Below, piece by piece: positions 1-6,082 of a DNA stretch of 8,144 nt. Each line of letters starts with the position of its first letter. Position 1 is the stretch's first letter. The position numbers were made by a program, and so were the translations under genes. This stretch comes from an uncultured Acidimicrobiaceae bacterium (GTDB lineage: Bacteria; Actinomycetota; Acidimicrobiia; Acidimicrobiales; MedAcidi-G1), in contig CAJXIS010000087.1 of assembly GCA_913054115.1 (NCBI GenBank), positions 1 to 8,144 on the forward strand. The letters are read 5' to 3'. The notes under the pieces are model-generated. The model did not search any database. It was not told where the DNA came from and was given only the letters and a program-made list of their open reading frames with translations.

Positions 1-1
1 A

Positions 2-57
2 GAGCACGCGATGAACAAAAGAGCACGCGATGAACAAAAGAGCACGCGATGAGTGAG
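2..57 (+). repeat. 19-bp tandem repeat at the start of the SDR gene, about 2.6 copies
   Basis: Two full copies of a 19-bp unit (GAGCACGCGATGAACAAAA) lie at 2-20 and 21-39. A third copy starting at 40 diverges after GAGCACGCGATGA, where it runs into the SDR coding sequence. Each copy contains the overlapping stop/start ATGA, at 11-14, 30-33 and 49-52. Because 19 is not a multiple of 3, the three TGA codons fall in three different frames, so any upstream reading frame ends within the repeat. The ATG at 11 opens a 13-codon frame (MNKRARDEQKSTR) whose TGA at 50-52 overlaps the SDR ATG at 49. The pattern fits slippage duplication of an ancestral stop/start junction. The identity of the upstream gene is not visible. 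Confidence 0.9.
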
Positions 58-924
58 AGATTCTGCCTGGACGGAAAGGCCGTCCTGATAACCGGCGCAA
101 GCCGGGGTGTCGGCGCCGCGATCGCCGTCGAAGCCGCAGCGCGTGGTGCCATGGTCACCTGTACCGCCCGATCGACGACCGCCGCCCCCAAACGGATTCC
201 TGGAACAATCAACGAGACCGTGGATGCGATCACGCAGGCGGGTGGCAGGGCGATCGCCATCCCTGCCGATCTCACGTCTCCGGATGACATCGAGCGAATG
301 GTGGCGCAGTCCGTCGAGCAGTGGGGTCGCCTCGATGTCGTCATCAACAACGCTGCCGTCACCTTCGTCGGCGACGTCGACATCGACCTCAAGCGCCACG
401 ACCTCATCATGGCCATCAACCTTCAGGCACCCCTGCTCACGGTCCGGGCAGCACTCCCCCATCTCAAGGCAGCCGGTCGTGGTCGGATCGTCAGCCTGTC
501 CTCACAGGCTGCACTGCGACCGGTGCCCGGGCTCATGTCGTATGGGATGTCCAAGCTTGCGCTCGAGCGGATGACGACCGATCTGGCCCGTCAGTTCCAT
601 CCAGATCGGATCGCGGTGAACTGCTTTCGCATCGACATCCCGGTCGCATCGGAGGGAACGCTCGCCAACCTCGGCGATGTCGACCTGTCGGATTGGGAAC
701 CGACAAGCGTTCCCGCCGAAGGTGTCCTGTGGATGGTGGAGCAACCCGACGACTACTCGGGCTACTGCGAGAGCATGTGGGCACTGCGGCATCGCGAGGG
801 GATCATGGAATCACGTGCGGAGAAGGAGTTCGCGAAGAAACCACCGCTCCTGTTTCTCCAGGGTCTGCATGACATCGACACCGAGAACGCGTTCGCCAAG
901 GACGCCAGGAAGGCTGGCGAATAA
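49..924 (+). CDS. SDR family NAD(P)-dependent oxidoreductase (first of a pair)
   Basis: A 291-residue classical short-chain dehydrogenase/reductase with a Rossmann fold, expected to be cytoplasmic and to interconvert an alcohol and a ketone. The visible motifs are the cofactor loop TGASRGVG (residues 15-22), NNAA (100-103), and a catalytic tetrad N124, S152, Y165, K169 in the YGMSK motif. Arg41 after beta-strand 2, with no Asp at that point, hints at NADP(H) preference. The loop after the VN motif reads FRIDIPVASEGT and lacks the PG..T element usual in the family, so the substrate or cofactor lid may differ. The tail after about residue 245 is longer than in the minimal 250-residue enzymes. 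The ATG at 49 overlaps a TGA at 50-52 belonging to a frame open from the window edge, which suggests coupling to an upstream gene. The Shine-Dalgarno match (AAAGAG) is weak. The substrate is unknown. Confidence 0.93.
   Translation: MSERFCLDGKAVLITGASRGVGAAIAVEAAARGAMVTCTARSTTAAPKRIPGTINETVDAITQAGGRAIAIPADLTSPDDIERMVAQSVEQWGRLDVVINNAAVTFVGDVDIDLKRHDLIMAINLQAPLLTVRAALPHLKAAGRGRIVSLSSQAALRPVPGLMSYGMSKLALERMTTDLARQFHPDRIAVNCFRIDIPVASEGTLANLGDVDLSDWEPTSVPAEGVLWMVEQPDDYSGYCESMWALRHREGIMESRAEKEFAKKPPLLFLQGLHDIDTENAFAKDARKAGE
907..913 (+). promoter_or_regulatory. Ribosome binding site supporting the GTG start of the second SDR
   Basis: AGGAAGG lies within the last codons of the first SDR gene, 12 bases before the GTG at 926. 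The spacing is a little long. The match still supports the GTG start, which also places the first beta-strand of the Rossmann fold at the usual position. Confidence 0.5.
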
Positions 925-925
925 C

Positions 926-1669
926 GTGACACCGAACGGCGCTGTCGTGCTCGTAACGGGCGCTGCCTCAGGCATAGGCCTCGCATGCGTGACTCGATTC
1001 GCAGCAGCAGGTGCCAAGGTTGTCGCAACCGATGTCGCAACCGCTGCCGCCGACGATGGTGCGCAGGCCGCGGGACGGGCCACTGTCGAGTTTCACCGGC
1101 TCGACGTCACCGATCCCGAGTCCTGGACGAGCGTCGTCGCCGAGATCGCTTCCGAACACGGTCGCCTCGACGTGGTTCTCCTCAACGCCGGGATCCGGCT
1201 TGGCCAGGGTGACATCTCCAGGTTGAGCCATGACGACTACCACCGACTCATCGACATCAACCAACATGGCGTCTTCTACGGCGTCAAGAGCACCATCGAC
1301 CTCCTTCAGGAATCGGGTGGCGGCGACATCGTGGTCACGGCATCCCGTGCGTCGCTGGGCCCCCTGTCCAACGACCTCGCGTATTCCATGTCGAAGCATG
1401 CAGTCGCAGGCCTGGTGCGCAGCATCGCCCCGGACCTCATCACGAGGGGCATCCGCATCAACGCCATCTGCCCGGCAACCGTCGACACCGGCTTCCTCAC
1501 CGCTGGGCGCCGTGAACTCGAGGCCGCAGGCATCACGGTGATGGAGCCTGACGAAGTCGCCGAGGGGGTGTCTGTCATCCTCGAATCCGGCCGCACCGGG
1601 GAATGCTTCGTGCAGTTGCCCGGCGACCCGCCCATGCCCTTTCCCTTTGCTCCCGTTCCCGGCCGCTGA
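926..1669 (+). CDS. SDR family oxidoreductase (second of a pair), GTG start
   Basis: A 247-residue classical SDR, close to the usual family length, expected to oxidise or reduce a hydroxyl/keto group in the cytoplasm. Motifs are TGAASGIG (residues 11-18), Asp36 at the end of beta-2 (typical of NAD preference), NAG (87-89), and the tetrad N112, S140, Y153, K157 (YSMSK). The loop after beta-6 reads CPATVDTG, with PA in place of PG. The C-terminus is proline-rich (PMPFPFAPVPGR). An in-frame ATG at 677 would give 330 residues but lies inside the first SDR gene. GTG 926 sits one base after that gene's TAA with AGGAAGG upstream, so it is preferred. The tight junction implies one operon. The opposite cofactor hints (Arg41 in the first SDR, Asp36 here) would allow paired oxidation and reduction, which is an inference only. 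Confidence 0.93.
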   Translation: MTPNGAVVLVTGAASGIGLACVTRFAAAGAKVVATDVATAAADDGAQAAGRATVEFHRLDVTDPESWTSVVAEIASEHGRLDVVLLNAGIRLGQGDISRLSHDDYHRLIDINQHGVFYGVKSTIDLLQESGGGDIVVTASRASLGPLSNDLAYSMSKHAVAGLVRSIAPDLITRGIRINAICPATVDTGFLTAGRRELEAAGITVMEPDEVAEGVSVILESGRTGECFVQLPGDPPMPFPFAPVPGR

Positions 1670-1689
1670 TTGCCCGGCGGCGTCGACTA

Positions 1690-1720
1690 CCCGCCTGGCA
1701 GCGACTCGAGTCGTGGCGGG
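1690..1720 (+). terminator. Possible hairpin terminator after the SDR pair
   Basis: CCCGCC (1690-1695) can pair with GGCGGG (1715-1720). Between them, the perfect 12-bp palindrome CGACTCGAGTCG (1702-1713) can form an inner stem. An asymmetric internal loop separates the two stems. The hairpin begins 20 bases after the SDR stop codon. There is no T-run after it, so it would be an atypical terminator. It could also act for the convergent amidohydrolase gene. Confidence 0.3.
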
Positions 1721-1744
1721 CAGGGAAATCCGAGGAACTACGGG

Positions 1745-1813
1745 AGAGAGGTTCCGCCCGAAAGAGAGGTTCCGCCCGAAAGAGAGGTTCCGCCCGAAAG
1801 AGAGGTTCCGCCC
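1745..1813. repeat. 18-bp tandem repeat, about 3.8 copies, in a convergent intergenic gap
   Basis: The unit AGAGAGGTTCCGCCCGAA starts at 1745, 1763, 1781 and 1799. The first three copies are complete and identical, and the fourth stops after 15 bases (AGAGAGGTTCCGCCC). The array lies between the stop codons of the second SDR (1669) and the amidohydrolase (1836). The unit length is a multiple of 3, so the array keeps several frames open (for example FGRNLS repeats on the minus strand), but no gene is convincing there. Perfect identity suggests recent slippage or an actively varying locus. Just downstream is a short palindrome, GGAGA-G-TCTCC (1817-1827). Confidence 0.95.
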
Positions 1814-1835
1814 TGCGGAGAGTCTCCCGACGGGG

Positions 1836-3155
1836 CTATCCGCCCGCCTTCTGGGCACCCGTTCCAACCACTCCCTTGCCCATGTTCTGCCAGCGGGCCT
1901 GTACCTGCTCGGGCGTCAACTTCTCACGATCACTCATCGCCTTGACGGAGATGTCGTGGCCGACCGCCAGCGCCCGAAGAGCCCCTACGGTCGCCAGGTC
2001 CCGGGGAAGGTGGTCGAACGGATCGAACGAATACCACCGCATCGCATTCTCGTGGGTCATCTTCGCCACCTCGCTGTCCGCCACACCGGCATCGTTCATC
2101 ACCTCGGCAAGCTTCTCGGGGGCGTCCGGCCATGCCGAATCGCTGTGCGGGTAGTCGCACTCCCAGCTCATGTTGTCGACGCCGATCTCATGGCGGAGAT
2201 GCACCCCCACGTTGTCGGAGATGAAACACGTCAGGAAGTGCTCTCGGAACACGTCGCTCGGCATTCGATCTCCGAAGTCCTGTCCGGTCCAGCGATGGTG
2301 CATCTCGTAGGTCCGGTCGACCCGTTCGAGGAAGTACGGGACCCAACCGGTTCCGCCCTCCGACAACGCGATGCGAATGGCAGGAAACTCCTTGAGCACC
2401 CGCGACCACAACAGGTCAGCTGCAGCAGACTGGATGTTCATCGGCTGGAGGGTGATCATCACGTCTGGAGGAGAATCCGGTGCCGGGAAGTTGAGTTGCC
2501 CCGACGAGCCGAGGCGGATCGACAGCACCGTCTGTGTGTCGCAACAGGCCGCCCACAACGGATCCCAATAGTCGTCATGGAAGCTCGGATACCCCAGGGC
2601 CGCCGGGTTCTCAGTGAAGGTCAGCGAGTGGCAACCCTTCGCCGCGACCCGGTGCACCTCGTCCGCACACAACGCCGCATCCCAGATGACCGGGAGTGCC
2701 ATGGGGATGAAACGCCCGGGGTGCTTGCCGCACCACTCATCGATATGCCAGTCGTTGTAGGCCCTCACGAGCGCCAGCCCGAAGTCCTCATCGTCGACGG
2801 CGAACAATCGGGCGGCGAAGCCGGGGAACGAGGGAAAGTTCATCGAAGCCAGGACTCCACCGGCGTTCATGTCCTTGACCCGTTCGTCGACCTGAAAGCA
2901 CCCCGGTCGAATCTCGTCGAGCGACTGCGGTTCGACGCCGTATTCCTCCTTGGGTCGACCGGCCACGGCGTTCAAGGCGACGTTGGGCACCTCGACATCG
3001 CCGAACCGCCAGACGTCTGCACCGTCGTCCCGCCGTACCATCCGCGGCGCAACGGCCTTGAAGCGTTCCGGCAGATGGCCGTCGAAGAGATCCGGCGGTT
3101 CGATGATGTGGTCATCGACGCTGATCAACGTCAGGTCATCGGCAACATGGGTCAT
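1836..3155 (-). CDS. Amidohydrolase family 2 (COG2159) metal-dependent hydrolase
   Basis: A 439-residue protein of the Amidohydro_2 (ACMSD-like) TIM-barrel superfamily, whose members are metal-dependent hydrolases or decarboxylases of aromatic and related carboxylates. The N-terminal strand carries SVDDHIIEPPDLF (residues 12-24), the DHxxEP form of the first metal site. SEGGTGWVPYFLERVD (265-280) and WECDYPHSDSAWP (331-343, with the conserved Asp334) are family hallmarks, followed by THENAMRWY (368-376). At the strand where relatives often have HIGSS, this protein reads SIRLGSSG (212-219), placing Arg214 where a metal-binding His might be expected. No signal peptide is seen, so it is probably cytoplasmic. 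ATG 3155 is supported by AGGAG nine bases upstream. It diverges from the PPOX-sulfatase pair across an operator-like site. The substrate cannot be assigned. Confidence 0.9.
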   Translation of the reverse strand: MTHVADDLTLISVDDHIIEPPDLFDGHLPERFKAVAPRMVRRDDGADVWRFGDVEVPNVALNAVAGRPKEEYGVEPQSLDEIRPGCFQVDERVKDMNAGGVLASMNFPSFPGFAARLFAVDDEDFGLALVRAYNDWHIDEWCGKHPGRFIPMALPVIWDAALCADEVHRVAAKGCHSLTFTENPAALGYPSFHDDYWDPLWAACCDTQTVLSIRLGSSGQLNFPAPDSPPDVMITLQPMNIQSAAADLLWSRVLKEFPAIRIALSEGGTGWVPYFLERVDRTYEMHHRWTGQDFGDRMPSDVFREHFLTCFISDNVGVHLRHEIGVDNMSWECDYPHSDSAWPDAPEKLAEVMNDAGVADSEVAKMTHENAMRWYSFDPFDHLPRDLATVGALRALAVGHDISVKAMSDREKLTPEQVQARWQNMGKGVVGTGAQKAGG

Positions 3156-3164
3156 GGGAGGCGT

Positions 3165-3169
3165 CTCCT
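3165..3169 (-). promoter_or_regulatory. Ribosome binding site of the amidohydrolase gene
   Basis: On the minus strand this reads AGGAG, with nine bases before the ATG at 3155. It is the best Shine-Dalgarno match in the window and fixes the start of the amidohydrolase. Confidence 0.75.
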
Positions 3170-3179
3170 GACGAACCGG

Positions 3180-3236
3180 CGATACTCTAAATCTCCTAAT
3201 ACGAGAATCCTATTCTCATTCTGTCAGACTAACCGG
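3180..3236. promoter_or_regulatory. Divergent promoter region
   Basis: This stretch between the amidohydrolase and PPOX genes is clearly AT-richer than the surrounding coding DNA. On the plus strand, TATTCT (3211-3216) fits a TANNNT -10 element, but no good -35 is seen. On the minus strand, CTGACA (3227-3222) resembles a -35, but a -10 at the right spacing is weak. Both promoters are therefore tentative. The position, AT content and central inverted repeat support a shared regulatory region. Confidence 0.5.
3203..3217. promoter_or_regulatory. Perfect inverted repeat GAGAAT-CCT-ATTCTC, probable operator
   Basis: Six-base arms with a three-base spacer form a 15-bp palindrome in the middle of the divergent region. 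It overlaps the candidate plus-strand -10 (TATTCT, 3211-3216) and lies where a minus-strand promoter would also sit. A further ATTCT follows at 3218-3222. Size and placement fit a dimeric repressor of the TetR or MarR kind, controlling both directions. No regulator gene is present in the window, so the factor is unknown. Confidence 0.6.
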
Positions 3237-3238
3237 AT

Positions 3239-3242
3239 GGAG
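3239..3242 (+). promoter_or_regulatory. Ribosome binding site choosing ATG 3249 for the PPOX gene
   Basis: GGAG lies six bases before ATG 3249. An in-frame ATG at 3237 overlaps this element and has no recognisable ribosome binding site of its own, so 3249 is preferred. ATG 3237 remains possible if the transcript is nearly leaderless. Confidence 0.55.
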
Positions 3243-3248
3243 CATCAC

Positions 3249-3713
3249 ATGAAGGACCAGCGCCGGGGCCGACGCATCGCTATGACGTCAGCCGAACTCG
3301 ACACCTTCCTCGCCGAGGAACAGACCTGTCGCCTCGCGACGCTCGGCTCGACCGGTCAGCCCCAGACAAGTGCCCTCTGGTTCGTCTGGGACGGCACCCA
3401 CATCTGGATCAACTCCGTCGTGAAGAGCCAGAGATGGACCAACGCCACGCGGGACGATCGTGTCAGCCTGGTCGTCGATGCGGGCGACAGCTTCGGAGAT
3501 CTGCGCGGCGCCACGATCGAGGGAGCTGCAGAACCCGTTGGCGAAGTCCCGCGAACCGGCGAGTCCGACGACACACTCGCTCCCGTGGAGTTGGCCTTTG
3601 CCCGCAAGTACATGGGCCGGGACGAGTTCGTCTACGACGGCAGACACGCCTGGCTGCGCATCACACCCACCAAGATCGCAAGTTGGGACTTCCGCAAGTA
3701 CGGAACCCACTGA
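3249..3713 (+). CDS. PPOX-fold (pyridoxamine 5'-phosphate oxidase family) flavin/F420-binding protein
   Basis: A 154-residue protein of the split beta-barrel family, whose actinobacterial members bind FMN or coenzyme F420 as oxidoreductases or cofactor-binding proteins. Family features from residue 13 on are the helix TSAELDTFLAEEQTCRLATL, then QPQTSALWFVWDGTHIWI (37-54), KSQRWTNATRDDRVSLVVD (59-77), and FGDLRGATIEGAAEPV (82-97). The C-terminus TKIASWDFRKYGTH is also typical. These resemble the F420-type (FDOR-B) branch more than classic PdxH, but the cofactor cannot be settled by eye. Upstream ATG 3237 adds four residues and ATG 3282 would remove eleven. The frame stays open far upstream, antisense to the amidohydrolase, which is not coding. 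The sulfatase ATG follows the stop after one base, so the two are almost certainly co-transcribed and translationally coupled. Confidence 0.85.
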   Translation: MKDQRRGRRIAMTSAELDTFLAEEQTCRLATLGSTGQPQTSALWFVWDGTHIWINSVVKSQRWTNATRDDRVSLVVDAGDSFGDLRGATIEGAAEPVGEVPRTGESDDTLAPVELAFARKYMGRDEFVYDGRHAWLRITPTKIASWDFRKYGTH

Positions 3714-3714
3714 C

Positions 3715-5988
3715 ATGGAGGCCCTGACCGGTCTCACGGTCGCCGAGTCGAATCCTTCGCATCCCCAGTTGGTTCGAGCACCTCGAGGTGCGCCGAACGT
3801 ACTCATCATTCTGCTCGACGACACCGGCTTCGCCCAGCTCGGATGCTTCGGCGCCGACATCTCCACACCGAACATCGACCGCCTGGCTGCGAACGGCCTG
3901 TCCTACAACCACTTCCACGTCACTGCCCTGTGTTCGCCCACCCGGGCAAGCCTGCTGACAGGTCGCAACCACCACGCGGTCGGTATGGGCTTTCTGTCAG
4001 ACATGCCGATGGGCTTCCCCGGCTACACGGCCCGCATCCCGCAGAGCGCAGCGATGCTGCCCCGCCTGCTACGCGATGCCGGCTGGTCGACCATGGCAAT
4101 CGGAAAATGGCACCTCACACCCCGAGGTGAGCGAAGCGCTGCCGGTCCGTTCAACCTGTGGCCCACAGGAGTCGGGTTCGAGCGCTATTACGGCGTCCTC
4201 CATGGTGGTGCCAACTACTGGACGCCCAATCTGGTATCCGACAACCACTACATCGACCCACCGGCAACCTACGAGGAGGGCTACCACCTCAGCGCCGACC
4301 TCGCCGACCAGGTCATTCGCACGATCTCGGACCAGAAGTCCGCCGCCCCCGAAAAGCCGTTCTTCTGCTACTACGCAGAGGCCGCCACCCATGCTCCGCA
4401 TCAGGTCGATCAACGGTGGAGCGAGCCCTACGCAGGTCGATACGACGACGGGTGGGAGGGATGGCGTGAACGCACCTTCGCCAGGCAACTCGAGTCGGGC
4501 ATCGTGCCCGAAGGAACAAGGCTCACCGAGCGCCCACCCTGGGTGCAGGAATGGGACGGCCTCGACGACGACGCCCAACGGCTGTTTGCCCGAATGCACG
4601 AGATCTATGCCGGCTTCGTCAGCCACACCGACGCGCAGATCGGCCGGGTGATCGACCACCTCCGGTTGATCGGTGAGCTCGACAACACGATCGTCATGCT
4701 GTGTTCCGACAATGGTGCGAGCGCCGAGGGGGGTCACGTCGGCTCGATCAACGAGCACCGGTTCACGAAGGGCCTTCGGGAATCGGTCGAGGCCAATTTC
4801 GCCCGCATCGACGAGTTCGGCGGGCCCCGCTCATACAACCACTACGCCTGGGGCTGGGCCTGGGCAGGAAACACCCCGTTCCGACTCTGGAAACGCTACG
4901 CATGGCTGGGGGGCACCCGAACACCTCTCGTGGTGCACTGGCCGTCCGGTATCGCTGCCAGTGGCGAGGTGCGATCCCAGTTCTGTCACGTGGTCGACCT
5001 GATGCCCACGCTGCTCGATCTCTGCGGAGTCGACGTCCCGACGACCGTCGATGGTGTCAGGCAGTTGCCCGTCGACGGACGGAGCCTCGCCTCCACCTTC
5101 GAGGACCCCGAGGCGCCGTCGCCCCGTGGCTCCCAGTACTTCGAGGTTCAGGGTTCGAGGGCCATGTACGCAGACGGCTGGAAGGCCACGACGAATCATG
5201 TCGGTACCGCACACGGCGACGAGATCGCCCTGATACCCGGAAGCCATGCGTTCGCCGGCGACCACTGGGCGCTGTTCAACCTCCACGACGACTTCTCCGA
5301 GGCCGACGACATCAGCGCCGACCATCCCGAGAAGGTGGCTGAGCTCGAGGCGGCCTGGTGGAAGGCAGCCGAGGCCAACAACGTCCTCCCCCTGGACGAC
5401 GGCTACAACGGCCGACTGCCCGCAATCTCTCCGCCCGCATATCCCCAGCCGACCAGGGTCGTCTACCGGCCGGGCGCCGGTCCCGTCGCCGACGAGGTTC
5501 TTCCCCTGTTGTGCCACGGCTTCTCGGTCACCGCCGAGCTCACCGTCGGGCCAGGCGGCGCCGAGGGCATCATCGCCGCTCTCGGCGACTGGAGCAGCGG
5601 CTTCGCCCTCTACGCCCTCGATGGTCACCTCATCGCGAACCTCTGCCTCTCCGGTGACCAGTTCAAGGTCTCCTCGCCGGACCCTGTCCCACGGGCTGCG
5701 TCCCTTGGCTGCCGCTACGAACCGACCTCGCCGACGAGCGGACGGATGGAGGTTCTCGTCGACGGCACTGTCGTCGGATCGCTCGAACTGGACCGGTCAT
5801 TGCCGGTCTCGTGGCAGAACGGGGGCACGGGGCTCCGCATCGGCCTCGATGCAGGGTTTCCCGTCTGCGATGACTATTCGCCGCCGTTCGCATGGACGGG
5901 AACCATCCGATCCGTCGAGGTCGCCGTTTCCGATCCCCGCCCGGCCGATCTGGGCCAGGTCATCGCCGAATCGCTCAATTCCGATTGA
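3715..5988 (+). CDS. Arylsulfatase, formylglycine-dependent (AtsA-like, with C-terminal beta domain)
   Basis: A 757-residue type I sulfatase, expected to hydrolyse sulfate esters, close in length to mycobacterial AtsA/AtsD (about 787). The catalytic signature is CSPTRASLLTGR (73-84): Cys73 is the residue oxidised to formylglycine, with Arg77 beside it. Metal and active-site residues include Asp35-Asp36 (LIILLDD), GKWHL (130-134, Lys131, His133), H226/H229 (THAPH), Asp332-Asn333 (SDNG) and Lys393. Residues from about 583 to 757 form a separate region of short beta-strand-like segments, possibly a LamG-like sandwich. No signal peptide or membrane segment is seen (start MEALTGLTVAES), suggesting a cytoplasmic enzyme. 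The activating formylglycine-generating enzyme is not encoded in the window. ATG 3715 sits one base after the PPOX stop; the earlier in-frame start at 3460 lies inside that gene. The substrate is unknown. Confidence 0.95.
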   Translation: MEALTGLTVAESNPSHPQLVRAPRGAPNVLIILLDDTGFAQLGCFGADISTPNIDRLAANGLSYNHFHVTALCSPTRASLLTGRNHHAVGMGFLSDMPMGFPGYTARIPQSAAMLPRLLRDAGWSTMAIGKWHLTPRGERSAAGPFNLWPTGVGFERYYGVLHGGANYWTPNLVSDNHYIDPPATYEEGYHLSADLADQVIRTISDQKSAAPEKPFFCYYAEAATHAPHQVDQRWSEPYAGRYDDGWEGWRERTFARQLESGIVPEGTRLTERPPWVQEWDGLDDDAQRLFARMHEIYAGFVSHTDAQIGRVIDHLRLIGELDNTIVMLCSDNGASAEGGHVGSINEHRFTKGLRESVEANFARIDEFGGPRSYNHYAWGWAWAGNTPFRLWKRYAWLGGTRTPLVVHWPSGIAASGEVRSQFCHVVDLMPTLLDLCGVDVPTTVDGVRQLPVDGRSLASTFEDPEAPSPRGSQYFEVQGSRAMYADGWKATTNHVGTAHGDEIALIPGSHAFAGDHWALFNLHDDFSEADDISADHPEKVAELEAAWWKAAEANNVLPLDDGYNGRLPAISPPAYPQPTRVVYRPGAGPVADEVLPLLCHGFSVTAELTVGPGGAEGIIAALGDWSSGFALYALDGHLIANLCLSGDQFKVSSPDPVPRAASLGCRYEPTSPTSGRMEVLVDGTVVGSLELDRSLPVSWQNGGTGLRIGLDAGFPVCDDYSPPFAWTGTIRSVEVAVSDPRPADLGQVIAESLNSD

Positions 5989-6009
5989 GGGGCCACCGGC
6001 TGGTGCCCC
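5989..6009 (+). terminator. Hairpin immediately after the sulfatase stop
   Basis: GGGGC (5989-5993) pairs with GCCCC (6005-6009) and ACC (5995-5997) with GGT (6002-6004), with one bulged C at 5994 and a GGCT tetraloop. The stem begins directly after the TGA. No T-run follows, so it may act as a GC-rich terminator or only as an mRNA 3'-end structure. A second short stem, CCGGG-CGC-CCCGG (6017-6029), follows. Confidence 0.4.
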
Positions 6010-6032
6010 CCGATCTCCGGGCGCCCCGGCCA

Positions 6033-6042
6033 CGCTCGAGCG
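6033..6042. repeat. 10-bp perfect palindrome CGCTCGAGCG
   Basis: A short self-complementary site in the middle of the convergent gap between the sulfatase and the binding-protein gene. The gap holds nothing that looks coding. The palindrome may be chance in GC-rich DNA or part of the termination region. Confidence 0.5.
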
Positions 6043-6050
6043 CAGTCGGG

Positions 6051-6064
6051 ACACCCGGAGGTGT
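6051..6064 (-). terminator. Small hairpin downstream of the binding-protein gene
   Basis: ACACC (6051-6055) and GGTGT (6060-6064) can pair around a four-base loop. On the minus strand the hairpin starts 18 bases after the stop codon ending at 6083. It is only five base pairs long and has no T-run, so a terminator role is tentative. Confidence 0.25.
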
Positions 6065-6082
6065 TCATCGGGCAGACGGCGG

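Noticed and set aside
677..925. An upstream in-frame ATG (677) for the second SDR
   Set aside because: It would overlap the first SDR by about 250 bases and add a low-complexity Arg/Ser-rich segment with no family resemblance. GTG 926 gives the normal SDR length and has AGGAAGG upstream.
1745..1813. A CRISPR array
   Set aside because: The 18-bp units abut one another with no spacers, so this is a tandem repeat. The same holds for the 19-bp repeat at 2-57.
968..1867. A 299-codon minus-strand frame opposite the second SDR
   Set aside because: It is a shadow of the SDR gene in GC-rich DNA, extended by the 18-bp repeat (FGRNLS units), with no recognisable domain.
1647..3713. A 688-codon plus-strand frame running through the amidohydrolase region into the PPOX gene
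   Set aside because: Bases up to about 3236 are antisense to a well-supported amidohydrolase, include the repeat array, and show no family motif. Only the part from 3249 (or 3237) matches a known protein family.
4831..5628. A 265-codon minus-strand frame antisense to the sulfatase
   Set aside because: It is composed of low-complexity Gly/Val-rich sequence opposite a sulfatase with clear catalytic motifs.
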